From: an uncultured Prevotellaceae bacterium
GTDB taxonomy: Bacteria > Bacteroidota > Bacteroidia > Bacteroidales > Muribaculaceae
DNA: 59,948 nucleotides
Reading direction: 5' to 3'
Assembly: GCA_946186575.1 (NCBI GenBank)
Contig: CAMHNO010000013.1
Span: forward strand, 1-59,948
Shown here: positions 14,203 through 23,316 of the stretch, in pieces
Layout of the letters: each line of letters starts with the position of its first letter
Numbering within the stretch: the stretch's first letter is position 1
Position numbers and translations under genes: made by a program
The notes under the pieces: model-generated
Databases searched by the model: none
The model's input: the letters and a program-made list of their open reading frames with translations, nothing else
Told to the model about the DNA's origin: nothing

Positions 14203-15984
14203 TTACATGCGCTCTGGGACTTCGATGCCAAGCAGCGAGAAAGCGCGCTTAATCACTCCAGCCACAGTGCGTGAAAGCTCCAGGCGGAACACTTTCACAT
14301 TCTCATCTTCTTCTTTGAGGATGCTATAGTCGTGATAGAACTGGTTGAACTCCTTGGCCAAGTCGTAGGCATAATTGGCAATCAGTGCAGGGCTATAGGT
14401 CTTGCCAGCTTCCTCAACCACGCTTGCAAAGTCGGCAATGCGCTGAATTATGGCTATCTCCTTGTCGTTGGGTGTTACTGCTTCAACGTTGAGCGCTGGC
14501 AGTGAGTCGCCAGCCTTGCGCTGAAGCGACTGAATGCGTGCGTAGGTGTACTGGATGAAGGGGCCAGTGTTTCCGTTGAAGTCAATACTTTCCTCAGGGT
14601 TGAAGAGCATGTTCTTGCGTGGGTCAACCTTGAGAATGAAGTACTTGAGTGCGCCCATGCCTATGATGCGGGCCACTTCGTGTTTCTCCTCATCGGTCAT
14701 GCCCTCAAGTCGCTCGCTGGTCATTGCCAGTGCATCGTCTACCATCTTGTCCATGAGGTCATCGGCGTCAACCACGGTGCCTTCGCGCGATTTCATCTTT
14801 CCGTTGGGCAGCTCCACCATACCATATGAGAAGTGTATCAAGTCCTTACCCCACTTGAAGCCCAGGCGGTCGAGCAGCAGCGACAGCACTTGGAAGTGGT
14901 AGTTCTGCTCATTGCCCACCACATATATCATCTTGTCGATAGGGTAGTCCTGGTAGCGGAGTTTCGCAGTGCCAATGTCTTGGGTGATATACACGCTTGT
15001 GCCATCGCTACGTAGCAATATCTTGTGGTCAAGACCATCGGGTGTGAGGTCGGCCCACACGCTGCCGTCGTCCTTGCGGTAGAACACGCCTTTCTCCAGG
15101 CCTTCTTCCACTTTCTCCTTGCCCTCGAGGTAGGTTTGGCTCTCGTAGTAAATCTTGTCGAAGTCAACGCCCATGCGCTTGTAGGTCTCGTCAAAGCCGG
15201 CATACACCCACGAGTTCATCTTCTCCCATAAGGCACGCACTTCGGCATCGCCCTGCTCCCACTTTTTGAGCATAGCTCGGGCCTCGTGCATGAGAGTGCT
15301 TTGCTTCTCGGCCTCTTCTTCGCTGATGCCTTGAGCGTTAGCAATCTCTTTGATTTCAGCTTTGTAGTGCTTGTCGAAGAGGACATAGAAATCGCCAATC
15401 AGGTGGTCGCCCTTCTTGCCGGTGCTCTCGGGTGTGGCGCCATTGCCCCACTTGAGCCATGCAAGCATCGACTTGCAGATGTGGATGCCGCGGTCGTTCA
15501 CGATATTGGTCTTCACCACCTTGTTGCCACATGCCTTCATGATTTGCGCCAGACTGTAGCCCAGCAAATTGTTGCGCACGTGTCCCAGGTGCAAGGGCTT
15601 GTTGGTGTTGGGAGAGCTGTACTCAATCATCACGAGTTGGCTCTCGTCAGTAGCCTCCTTGAAGCCGTAATTCTCATCACGGCTCATCTTGTCGAGCAAC
15701 TGTGCCCAGAACGAAGGCTTGATGCTGATGTTGAGGAATCCTTTAATTACATTGAATTTCTCAACAGCATCGCAGTTAGCAGTAAGGTGCTCACCAATCT
15801 CTTGCGCGGTGGCGTCGGGAGCCTTGCGCGAGGCCCTCAGGAATGGGAACACCACGATGGTGAGGTTGCCCTCAAACTCCTTGCGTGTGGCCTGTGGCAC
15901 AATGCTTTGTGGCTCCACCTCCAAGTTATATAATTCCTTCACCGCCTGTGCGGTGGCTTGCGATAAAATGTTCTCAATCGACAT
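14203..15984 (-). CDS. argS: Arginyl-tRNA synthetase
   Basis: This class I aminoacyl-tRNA synthetase charges tRNA-Arg. From the ATG at 15984 it is 593 residues. It has an N-terminal Arg-tRNA-synthetase additional domain, the HIGH-like motif 'SSPNTNKPLHLGHVRNN' and a KMSKS-equivalent 'GKMKSREGTVV'. The C-terminal DALR anticodon-binding domain includes 'EFNQFYHDYSIL' and ends in 'RAFSLLGIEVPERM'. A longer reading frame reaches an ATG at 16029, but that codon overlaps the promoter -7 element at 16027-16034. Conservation also begins at MSIENIL, so 15984 is preferred. Confidence 0.97.
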   Translation of the reverse strand: MSIENILSQATAQAVKELYNLEVEPQSIVPQATRKEFEGNLTIVVFPFLRASRKAPDATAQEIGEHLTANCDAVEKFNVIKGFLNISIKPSFWAQLLDKMSRDENYGFKEATDESQLVMIEYSSPNTNKPLHLGHVRNNLLGYSLAQIMKACGNKVVKTNIVNDRGIHICKSMLAWLKWGNGATPESTGKKGDHLIGDFYVLFDKHYKAEIKEIANAQGISEEEAEKQSTLMHEARAMLKKWEQGDAEVRALWEKMNSWVYAGFDETYKRMGVDFDKIYYESQTYLEGKEKVEEGLEKGVFYRKDDGSVWADLTPDGLDHKILLRSDGTSVYITQDIGTAKLRYQDYPIDKMIYVVGNEQNYHFQVLSLLLDRLGFKWGKDLIHFSYGMVELPNGKMKSREGTVVDADDLMDKMVDDALAMTSERLEGMTDEEKHEVARIIGMGALKYFILKVDPRKNMLFNPEESIDFNGNTGPFIQYTYARIQSLQRKAGDSLPALNVEAVTPNDKEIAIIQRIADFASVVEEAGKTYSPALIANYAYDLAKEFNQFYHDYSILKEEDENVKVFRLELSRTVAGVIKRAFSLLGIEVPERM

Positions 15985-16026
15985 AGTGGGATCTGATTTT
16001 ATTGTTGTTTTTTTATTTTCAAACTG

Positions 16027-16057
16027 CAAAGTTACTTAAATGCAAGCGAAATACAAA
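16027..16057 (-). promoter_or_regulatory. argS promoter
   Basis: On the minus strand, TTTG (16057-16054) and TAACTTTG (16034-16027) are spaced by 19 nt. The leader before the chosen argS start is about 35 nt. Confidence 0.75.
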
Positions 16058-16128
16058 ATCAACACATAAAGTTTTTGGAGAATATGTTACAAAAAAATGC
16101 AAACCAACAGTCCCACTTTTGGGGGCAA

Positions 16129-17421
16129 TTACTTTCCGATGTTTATCTTGAGTCCCATGTTTATGTCAAAATGTAGTGGGTGCGACAAGTATATATTTTG
16201 GTCGGTACCATTGTCGAAATAATAGGACGCGCCAGGTTCGATGTAGATGCCCAAACGGTCAACTAAGTTGTACTGAAGTCCAAGTTTTGCGTTTGCCGAG
16301 GGTTGCGGTCGTTTGTCACGATAGTCTCTTGTTTCTATCAGCTGGCCATTAGCTAAATCGCGCACTTTGCTCTTGAGGTTGAATTCTATCATGCCTCCCA
16401 CTCCTGCGTAGAGCTTAAAGCGTCTCTTTGACCATAAAATGCGCGACACTTGAATGGGGATACCAATATAATGAGAGGTTGTCTCTCTCTTGTCTTGCAT
16501 CGAAATCTTGTGTTTTGTATAGGTGGTTGTGGCTGTGTGCATCAGGCGTGTGTAAACAATGCCGCTTCCCAACCGCCATTTGTCACCAAGAGGGTACCAT
16601 GCTTCGAGACCAATCCTGATGGGAATCAGCTGCTCTTTCTCATCAACTTTTACCTCTACTTGGTTTTCAAGGATGTTGGGGTCGGGCATGGCATTTTGAG
16701 GGCCTTGCCCCATTGCATAATCTATAAGGTTGGTTTTCCATGCCGATGAGGTGTTTATTCCATTATAGTAGAGTGAAATATCAACAGATCGATGTCGTTT
16801 TATTAATTTGTCGGTTTGTGTCCAGAGTGGTTTTGGTAGTTGCGTCGAATTAAGATTGGCTAAAACTGTCGAGTTGTTCTCCTGAGCATAAGGGGTGAAA
16901 TGAACTCCTTGAGTTGGCCATTGAGCTACGCTCATCGATGTGTTGTCTTTTTGAGTCGTCTTTTCCTCTATCTCGTTATTTGTTGAAGGACTGGCTATTT
17001 CGCAGAATGTTATGGGCATTGCCAACTCTTTTTTTGAGTGTTTAATGCCAGCTATGCCCTGAGATGGTAAAGTGTTATTATGGGCGAGATGTTCTTTCTC
17101 GTTTACATTTGATAATGGTTGAAAACTCTGTCTGGCTTCCACTGTTTCAGGCGGTGTGTGTGAAGCGACAGCATTTTCCTTTGATGGAAGCTCATGATTG
17201 CTGTCGTGGCTGAGTGTGGTCCATATTGCTATTGCAGCAAGCACACTGGCGGCTATACTGGCTGCCACCTTATATAAGGTGTTGCGGCTGGCAATGAGGC
17301 TCTTTTTCTCATCGTAGCTATTATCCATGGCCTCGTTTATATCTTGCCACAGTCCCGATGGCTCTTTCATTTCATGCCGAGTGAGCCTGTCGTGTATTAT
17401 GTCGATAAAGTCATGTTTCAT
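16129..17421 (-). CDS. Anti-sigma-like N-terminus fused to an outer-membrane beta-barrel domain
   Basis: This 430-residue protein is translationally coupled to the ECF sigma factor upstream (ATGA overlap at 17418-17421). Residues 1-45 are a charged cytoplasmic-type segment ('DIIHDRLTRHEMKEPSGLW'), as in Bacteroidetes anti-sigma factors. Residues about 50-69 are a membrane segment (VAASIAASVLAAIAIW). Residues 70-200 are a polar linker. From about 200 onward the sequence resembles a small outer-membrane barrel ('IRIGLEAWYPLGDKWRLGSGIVYTR', shown here only in part as family-like strands, and a final strand 'FDINMGLKINIGK'). No zinc anti-sigma motif is seen. Position and architecture suggest that it senses the envelope and controls the sigma factor; this is inferred. 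Confidence 0.75.
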   Translation of the reverse strand: MKHDFIDIIHDRLTRHEMKEPSGLWQDINEAMDNSYDEKKSLIASRNTLYKVAASIAASVLAAIAIWTTLSHDSNHELPSKENAVASHTPPETVEARQSFQPLSNVNEKEHLAHNNTLPSQGIAGIKHSKKELAMPITFCEIASPSTNNEIEEKTTQKDNTSMSVAQWPTQGVHFTPYAQENNSTVLANLNSTQLPKPLWTQTDKLIKRHRSVDISLYYNGINTSSAWKTNLIDYAMGQGPQNAMPDPNILENQVEVKVDEKEQLIPIRIGLEAWYPLGDKWRLGSGIVYTRLMHTATTTYTKHKISMQDKRETTSHYIGIPIQVSRILWSKRRFKLYAGVGGMIEFNLKSKVRDLANGQLIETRDYRDKRPQPSANAKLGLQYNLVDRLGIYIEPGASYYFDNGTDQNIYLSHPLHFDINMGLKINIGK

Positions 17422-18002
17422 AGCTTCTGGTTTTGATGATCTATTATCAGTTTTGCCAGCAGTTTGCGGGCACGATGATATTGCGAGGCCGATGTGCCTT
17501 CGCTTATCCCCAGCATCGAGGCAATGTCGCTGTGTGGGATTTTTTCTATTGCATGCAAGTTGAAGATGGTGCGATATCCTGCTGGGAGTTGTTGCACCAG
17601 GGCCATTAGCTCTTGTAGGTCGATACTTGCGGTGTAATTGTTGAGCTCAGTTTCGTCGGTTATCACGTCCTGTCCGTCTTCCACGCTGTCGATGCTCACA
17701 AACTGGTTTAGCATTTTCTTGCGTCGGAGCAGTTGCAACGACTCGTTAACAACAATGCGCCTTAGCCATGCCGCAAGCGACCCGTCGCTGCGGGGAGTGA
17801 ATGAACCTATGCCTGAAAAAGCCTTGAGATAACTATCCTGAAGGATGTCCTTGACATCGTCTTGGTTAACTATATAGCGAGAGCATGTGGCTGTCATGTT
17901 GCGAACCGTGAGGCTATAGAATTCCTGCATTGCCGCACGATTTCCCTTCATGATGCCGCGTATGAGTCGTTTGTCATCTTCTACTCCCGCGTTTTTGCTC
18001 AT
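17418..18002 (-). CDS. ECF-type RNA polymerase sigma-70 factor
   Basis: This 194-residue sigma factor has region 2 ('VNQDDVKDILQDSYLKAFSGI', residues about 45-70) and a linker. Region 4 is a helix-turn-helix ('LPAGYRTIFNLHAIEKI', 'SDIASMLGISEGTSASQYHRAR', here quoted in pieces). The size is typical of ECF factors with only sigma-2 and sigma-4. It probably controls envelope functions together with the coupled downstream anti-sigma/barrel gene. The lipoprotein gene at 18192 is divergent and could be a target, but its promoter reads as the housekeeping type. Confidence 0.92.
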   Translation of the reverse strand: MSKNAGVEDDKRLIRGIMKGNRAAMQEFYSLTVRNMTATCSRYIVNQDDVKDILQDSYLKAFSGIGSFTPRSDGSLAAWLRRIVVNESLQLLRRKKMLNQFVSIDSVEDGQDVITDETELNNYTASIDLQELMALVQQLPAGYRTIFNLHAIEKIPHSDIASMLGISEGTSASQYHRARKLLAKLIIDHQNQKL

Positions 18003-18056
18003 AATCTACTATAATAATGAGTAATCATTGAAAACCTTGCATCCTCCAATCCATTT

Positions 18057-18088
18057 TTTGCAAAATTAATGCAAGATTTCTAACTTTG
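18057..18088 (+). promoter_or_regulatory. Promoter for the orphan lipoprotein gene
   Basis: TTTG at 18057-18060 and TAACTTTG at 18081-18088 are spaced by exactly 20 nt. The leader to the ATG at 18192 is about 95 nt. Confidence 0.8.
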
Positions 18089-18191
18089 TGCATTAATATA
18101 TAAAAACAATATCCTCACAATGACTCGAGGTTAATTAGTCTTTGTGACAAATATTATGAGTTATATATTAACATAAATCACTTTTTTGATT

Positions 18192-19055
18192 ATGAAACAA
18201 ATAGTATGCTTTATTATGTTGGCATCGATTGCTGTTTTGTCAACATCATGCAATGACAAAAACGACGAACCTGGTAACCTCAGCGCAACAGAGGTTAAGC
18301 GCGGTACTCCTAATCGTGTGGCTCCATTATTGGTCGATTATTATGAAAAGTATGGCAACGGAGAGCTGATGTGGCCCTCTGAGGTGGTTGATGACAGTGG
18401 ACTAACAGGTGAAGCAGGGGATTATTCTTACTGGCAAGAGCATAAAGGCGAGGCTCACAATTTCGAAGAGTTAATGGCTATGTGCGACATCCCCAGCCAC
18501 AAGCTTCAAGCAATGTCCACTCGCAATCTTGCCCTCACTTGCTATAATCACCCTTACGCTGTAAATTACTTTGCGGTTAATGTGATTTATCAAAATGTCT
18601 TCTATATGGCCCTGGCAAATAGTTATAGAGAGCTTATGCAGCGAAAAACAGGTGCCTTGGAATTACTCAACCTATATTGTGAACTTGAATATGCTGCCGA
18701 GCCAGGTGCTGCTTCTTATAGGCTTAATGCACTATCTCTGTTCCTTATGACAGCTGTTGACTACAATGCACTCAGTCATGAGCAATTGGTGCGTCTTTCG
18801 GCCGAGGTCCTTGCTAAAATTGATAACATATTTTCAGGTGAAGGGGAAACTCACTCTTTTTCCTATAATCTCAGATTCCCTTATTTGCTGGGTGCTTTTA
18901 TCGCTTATCATTATGATGAATCACTTAGCGATTATGATGCTAATTTACTAAAAGGCTTCGTTTATGGCGCTGGCAATAATGGATTCGCCTTATCTCCCGA
19001 TTTCATTTCTCAAGCCTCAACAATAATCACTCAAAGCCTACAGCGCATGGAGTAA
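18192..19055 (+). CDS. Lipoprotein of unknown function
   Basis: The 287-residue product has a lipoprotein signal (MKQIVCFIMLASIAVLSTSC, with Cys20 as the likely lipidated residue). The mature protein is largely alpha-helical by composition. Its stretches 'RVAPLLVDYYEKYGNGELMW' and 'CYNHPYAVNYFAVNVIYQNV' are quoted to allow a search. I recognise no family. The ATG at 18192 is chosen over an in-frame TTG six bases upstream. It is divergent from the sigma factor operon and followed by a strong hairpin. Its lower GC content and lack of familiar domains suggest a lineage-restricted gene. Confidence 0.75.
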   Translation: MKQIVCFIMLASIAVLSTSCNDKNDEPGNLSATEVKRGTPNRVAPLLVDYYEKYGNGELMWPSEVVDDSGLTGEAGDYSYWQEHKGEAHNFEELMAMCDIPSHKLQAMSTRNLALTCYNHPYAVNYFAVNVIYQNVFYMALANSYRELMQRKTGALELLNLYCELEYAAEPGAASYRLNALSLFLMTAVDYNALSHEQLVRLSAEVLAKIDNIFSGEGETHSFSYNLRFPYLLGAFIAYHYDESLSDYDANLLKGFVYGAGNNGFALSPDFISQASTIITQSLQRME

Positions 19056-19106
19056 CTACAACCAACTTAACAGTTACCTGTAGTGTCAGTAACATACAAG
19101 CCTTCT

Positions 19107-19153
19107 ACTTTTCAACTTTGGAACTTCATTTCTACTAAAGTTGAAAAGTTTTG
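19107..19153 (+). terminator. Long hairpin terminator after the lipoprotein gene
   Basis: A perfect 13-bp stem (ACTTTTCAACTTT pairing with AAAGTTGAAAAGT) is followed by TTT, about 50 nt past the stop codon. Confidence 0.7.
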
Positions 19154-19266
19154 GCTATTGGAATAATATTATTTAGGAAATAATATGTATTTTTGCGCCT
19201 TGAAAATGAACGATTCGCTACACTACCTCCCACGGCAGTGTGCAACTATGAAAAAATTAAGACGTA

Positions 19267-20943
19267 ATGAACTGGCTGACTGACATTTTTACTGGAACAG
19301 GAGTAGCACACTCAATTTTTATTTATGCTATGGTTATTGCCCTGGGAGTTATTCTGGGCAAAGTCAAAGTCAAAGGCATCTCGCTGGGAGCTACGTTTGT
19401 GCTCTTTGTGGGCATCCTTGCAGGCCACTTGGGGCTTACCGTAGACATGAATATCCTTAAATTCATTCAGGAGTTTGGTCTCATCTTATTTATCTTCTCA
19501 ATAGGACTTCAGGTGGGTCCGTCGTTCTTTTCTTCGTTCAAGCATGGTGGTGTCACCCTCAATGGTCTGGCAATAGCAATCATTTTGCTGAACATAGTAG
19601 TGGCTTTAGGCATTTACTATGGAGTGGGTAATGTGAAGATTACCGACATGGTGGGAATCCTGTCGGGTGCGGTGACCAACACGCCAGGACTCGGTGCTGC
19701 ACAGCAAACTCTCATCGAAACCCAAGGCGACATAGCAGCAGCGCTCAACGAGTCGATGTCGATGGGTTATGCCGCAGCCTATCCGCTTGGCGTGGTGGGC
19801 ATTATTCTTTCGTTGATAGTAGTGAAAGCTATCTTCAAGATTGGCGTTGACAAGGAAGCAAAAGAGATTGAGGACGAGAAGACCAATTCACAGCTTCAGC
19901 CTCACATTGTTACTTATAAAGTGACCAACAAGTTAATAATTGGCTCGACCATTCATCATCTGCACCAAATTATAGATCACAACTTCGTCATCTCACGCAT
20001 ACGCAAGGGCGACGGTCATGTCTACATCCCAGTGAGCGACACGCTAATCGAGGAAGGCGACCTGCTGCTCGTGGTAATGAGCCAACAGGATGAGGAGATG
20101 TTTGATGCTGTGCTTGGCCCTCACGAGACTATGGATTGGAAAGCCGACCCCGACCCTGTGACCGCACGACGCATTGTGGTGACCAAGAGCGAACTCTCGG
20201 GGCGCAAACTCGGTTCGCTGCGGTTGCGCATGGGCTATAAGGTAAATATCACCCGCGTGCACCGTGCCGGCCTTGACCTGCTTGCCAGCCCCAACCTGTC
20301 GCTGCAGGTGGGCGACCGCCTCACTGTGGTGGGTAACATAAACGATATCAACCGTCTTGCCGACCGTATGGGCAATTCGATGAAGACCCTCGACCATCCC
20401 AATATCTTCACCATGTTTATTGGCATCGTGATGGGAATTTTGCTGGGCAGCATCCCATTGATGCTCCCGGGCATGAGCGTACCCATGAAGCTCGGTCTTG
20501 CTGGTGGCCCCCTCATCGTGGCAATCCTGCTGGGACGTTATGGCTATAAGTTCAAACTCATCACCTACACCAGCAGCAGCTCGAACTTGCTGCTTAGGGA
20601 ATTGGGAATATGTCTTTTCCTTGCCAGTGTGGGCATTGCCGCCGGTGGAAACTTTGCCGAGACTGTGTTCAACGCTCACGGCGCAATGTGGGTGCTCTAT
20701 GGTTTCTTGATAACTTTCATCCCGTTGTTCATTGTCACCCTTGTGGCGCGTGGCAAGTTCAAGCTCAACTACTGCACTATCATGGGCCTTGTGGCTGGTG
20801 CTACTACCGACCCCCCTGCACTGGCTTATGCCAACAAAACTGCAGGCAACGATGCGCCCTCGGTGGCCTATAGTACCGTCTATCCTCTCACTATGTTCCT
20901 GCGTGTGATAACAGCACAGCTCATTATCCTGGCTCTGGCTTAG
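19267..20943 (+). CDS. YidE/AspT-type putative transporter with two TrkA-C domains
   Basis: This 558-residue protein follows the aspartate-alanine antiporter-like layout. An N-terminal membrane block (about residues 10-190) carries 'GLILFIFSIGLQVGPSFF' and 'AVTNTPGLGAAQ'. Two central RCK_C/TrkA-C domains follow (about 210-290 and 297-380). A second membrane block repeats the motif as 'GLVAGATTDPPALAYA'. The two blocks are an internal duplication. The substrate is unknown; AspT itself exchanges aspartate and alanine. A TATTTTTG -7-like box lies at 19188-19195, without a matching -33. Confidence 0.9.
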   Translation: MNWLTDIFTGTGVAHSIFIYAMVIALGVILGKVKVKGISLGATFVLFVGILAGHLGLTVDMNILKFIQEFGLILFIFSIGLQVGPSFFSSFKHGGVTLNGLAIAIILLNIVVALGIYYGVGNVKITDMVGILSGAVTNTPGLGAAQQTLIETQGDIAAALNESMSMGYAAAYPLGVVGIILSLIVVKAIFKIGVDKEAKEIEDEKTNSQLQPHIVTYKVTNKLIIGSTIHHLHQIIDHNFVISRIRKGDGHVYIPVSDTLIEEGDLLLVVMSQQDEEMFDAVLGPHETMDWKADPDPVTARRIVVTKSELSGRKLGSLRLRMGYKVNITRVHRAGLDLLASPNLSLQVGDRLTVVGNINDINRLADRMGNSMKTLDHPNIFTMFIGIVMGILLGSIPLMLPGMSVPMKLGLAGGPLIVAILLGRYGYKFKLITYTSSSSNLLLRELGICLFLASVGIAAGGNFAETVFNAHGAMWVLYGFLITFIPLFIVTLVARGKFKLNYCTIMGLVAGATTDPPALAYANKTAGNDAPSVAYSTVYPLTMFLRVITAQLIILALA

Positions 20944-21028
20944 AAGACTTGAAGAAAAGGGTTGTTCTGTTGTTGGAAATTTCGACTTCGCGAATTGTAG
21001 ATTTCTTGTAAACTCGTTTAGTTAAATC

Positions 21029-21598
21029 ATGAATTTCACACAAATTCTTAGCTCAGCACTGGTGTTGCTCAGCATCATCGATATTGTGGGCTCAGTACCT
21101 ATTATCATGGACTTGCGTGCCAAGGGGCGCGAGGTAAATGCCTGGAAAGCAACCATCTACTCGACCATCGTGATGGTGGGTTTCTACTATGGTGGTTACT
21201 GGATTCTTGAGATTTTCAATTGTAATATCCAGTCGTTTGCGGCTGCTGGTGGTTTTTTGATGTTCCTCATGGCTCTCGAGATGATACTCGATGTGGAGAT
21301 TTTCAAGAACAATGCCCCTGGTGGCGGTGCTACTATTGTGCCCATGGTGTTTCCGTTGATTGCTGGCGCGGGAGTGCTCACCACGTTAATCTCGCTCAAG
21401 GCGATGTATGCCGATGTCAATATACTCATTGGCTTGGCCATCAACATGGTGTGGGTGTTTGTGGTTATTAAGGCTACTGATAAGATACAGAAATTTTTGG
21501 GCGAGAGTGGCATCTTCTTCCTGCGCAAATTTTTTGGGATTATTCTTCTGGCTATGGCTGTGAAATTGTTAAGCGAAAATCTTGCCAAGCTCTTCTGA
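21029..21598 (+). CDS. MarC family membrane protein
   Basis: This 189-residue membrane protein has about six hydrophobic segments. It carries the MarC/NAAT landmarks 'SIIDIVGSVPIIMDL' near the N-terminus and 'PMVFPLIAGAGVLTTLISL' in the middle. The family has been linked to amino-acid transport in archaea, but the function of bacterial members is unsettled. It lies 85 nt behind the transporter gene on the same strand, so co-transcription is possible. Confidence 0.88.
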   Translation: MNFTQILSSALVLLSIIDIVGSVPIIMDLRAKGREVNAWKATIYSTIVMVGFYYGGYWILEIFNCNIQSFAAAGGFLMFLMALEMILDVEIFKNNAPGGGATIVPMVFPLIAGAGVLTTLISLKAMYADVNILIGLAINMVWVFVVIKATDKIQKFLGESGIFFLRKFFGIILLAMAVKLLSENLAKLF

Positions 21599-21644
21599 TT
21601 TCAGCCTTTTAGGTTAATCATTAATAAAAATAGTGGAGCTGTCA

Positions 21645-21675
21645 CTTGAAATAAGGTGATTATTGTTTAACTTTG
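21645..21675 (+). promoter_or_regulatory. Promoter for the FAD-dependent oxidoreductase gene
   Basis: CTTG at 21645-21648 and TAACTTTG at 21668-21675 are spaced by 19 nt, 25 nt before the ATG. Confidence 0.6.
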
Positions 21676-21700
21676 CAAGTTGAACATTTAGAGCTGCTCT

Positions 21701-23263
21701 ATGATAAAAGAACTACAACTTCGGGTGGACCCGCGCACTGCTCATTTCATTGATGCGGTTGAGGAACTGGTGGCTAAGCAAGAGGGTATCATGCGCCGCA
21801 GGTTGCATGGTGTGCGCATAGTCAGGCGTTCGATCGACGCCCGCAAGGAACGGGTGATGGTTAATCTCAAGCTGAGGGCCTACATCGATGAGCCCATGAC
21901 TGCCGACCACCTGGTGCCGCCCATTGTCTATCGCCGAGTGAAGGGCGACCGCCAGGCCATAGTGGTTGGCGCTGGCCCTGGTGGACTCTTTGCCGCACTG
22001 CGACTCATTGAACTGGGTGTGAAACCCATTGTGCTTGAGCGTGGCAAGGATGTGCGCCAAAGGCGGCTCGATGTGGCAGCAATATCACGTCAAGGACTTG
22101 TTGACCCCGACAGTAACTACTGTTTTGGCGAGGGTGGGGCAGGAGCCTACAGCGACGGCAAACTCTACACACGCAGCAAGAAACGTGGCTCGGTTGAGCG
22201 AATCCTGGGCATCTTTCATCAGCATGGGGCCAGCGAGAATATTCTCATCGACGCTCATCCTCACATTGGCAGCGACAAGTTGCCTGGCATCATCGAGAAC
22301 ATGCGCAATACCATCATCGACTGTGGTGGCGAGGTGCACTTTGGCACCCGTGTCACAGAACTGGTGATCAACGACCAGCGCGAGGTCACTGGTGTGAAGA
22401 GTTCCACTGGCCAGCAGTTCAGTGGACCTGTGATTCTTGCCACAGGCCACTCGGCACGCGATGTCTATGAGATGCTCTTCGATGCCGGCCTATCGATGGA
22501 GGAAAAGGGCATAGCTGTGGGGGTGCGCTTGGAGCATCCGCAGCATCTCATCGATCAAATCCAATATCACCGTTCTGGAGGGCGAGGCGACTATCTGCCA
22601 GCTGCCGAGTATAGCTTTGTCACACAAGTGAATGAGCGTGGTGTCTATTCGTTCTGCATGTGTCCGGGTGGCATTGTGGTGCCCGCGGCAAGTGAGCCTG
22701 GGCAACTTGTGGTCAACGGCATGTCGCCCAGCACACGTGGCTCGCATTGGGCCAATAGTGGCATGGTGGTGGAGGTGCGCCCCGACGATGTGCCCAAGCG
22801 ATTTCACCAGCATGGCATCCTGCGCGTGATGCGATTCCAGGAGGCGCTGGAGCAACGGGCCTTCCAGATGGCGGGTAACAGCCAGTGTGCTGGTGCTCAG
22901 CGTATGCTCGACTTTGTGCAAGGCAAACCCTCAAAGCTCATTCCTCCATCGAGTTATGCTGCTGGCTTGCAGCCTTCACGTCTCGACCAGTGGTTGCCAC
23001 AGTTCATTAGTCATCGCTTGACCAAGGGTTTCAAGCTCTTCGACCGCCAGGCACGAGGTTTCTTGACCAACGAGGCTATAATAATAGGTGTGGAGACACG
23101 CACTTCTTCGCCACTGCGCATCACGCGCGATAGCGAGTTGCTCCATCACATCGACGTTAAAGGTCTATATCCCTGTGGCGAGGGTGCCGGCTATGCCGGT
23201 GGCATTGTGTCGAGTGCCATCGACGGTGAGCGCTGTGCCGAAGCCTTGTTTAATGCACTATAG
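21701..23263 (+). CDS. NAD(P)/FAD-dependent oxidoreductase (COG2509-like)
   Basis: This 520-residue flavoprotein is of the poorly characterised COG2509 group. A roughly 85-residue N-terminal alpha/beta domain precedes the FAD motif 'AIVVGAGPGGLFAALRLIE' (about residues 87-105). The family stretches 'NYCFGEGGAGAYSDGKLYTR' and 'GIAVGVRLEHPQHLID' follow. The C-terminal 'GLYPCGEGAGYAGGIVSSA' closes the FAD site. Its substrate and electron partner are not known. It is on the same strand as psuK, which starts 54 nt downstream, but no functional link is evident. Confidence 0.9.
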   Translation: MIKELQLRVDPRTAHFIDAVEELVAKQEGIMRRRLHGVRIVRRSIDARKERVMVNLKLRAYIDEPMTADHLVPPIVYRRVKGDRQAIVVGAGPGGLFAALRLIELGVKPIVLERGKDVRQRRLDVAAISRQGLVDPDSNYCFGEGGAGAYSDGKLYTRSKKRGSVERILGIFHQHGASENILIDAHPHIGSDKLPGIIENMRNTIIDCGGEVHFGTRVTELVINDQREVTGVKSSTGQQFSGPVILATGHSARDVYEMLFDAGLSMEEKGIAVGVRLEHPQHLIDQIQYHRSGGRGDYLPAAEYSFVTQVNERGVYSFCMCPGGIVVPAASEPGQLVVNGMSPSTRGSHWANSGMVVEVRPDDVPKRFHQHGILRVMRFQEALEQRAFQMAGNSQCAGAQRMLDFVQGKPSKLIPPSSYAAGLQPSRLDQWLPQFISHRLTKGFKLFDRQARGFLTNEAIIIGVETRTSSPLRITRDSELLHHIDVKGLYPCGEGAGYAGGIVSSAIDGERCAEALFNAL

Positions 23264-23316
23264 ACAGTGGCCAGAGCATGCTCTGACCCTACAAATTGAC
23301 AATTCATAATTATAAC

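Noticed and set aside
15985-16029. Longer N-terminus for argS starting at 16029
   Set aside because: The upstream ATG overlaps the -7 promoter element and the extra residues are not conserved in ArgS.
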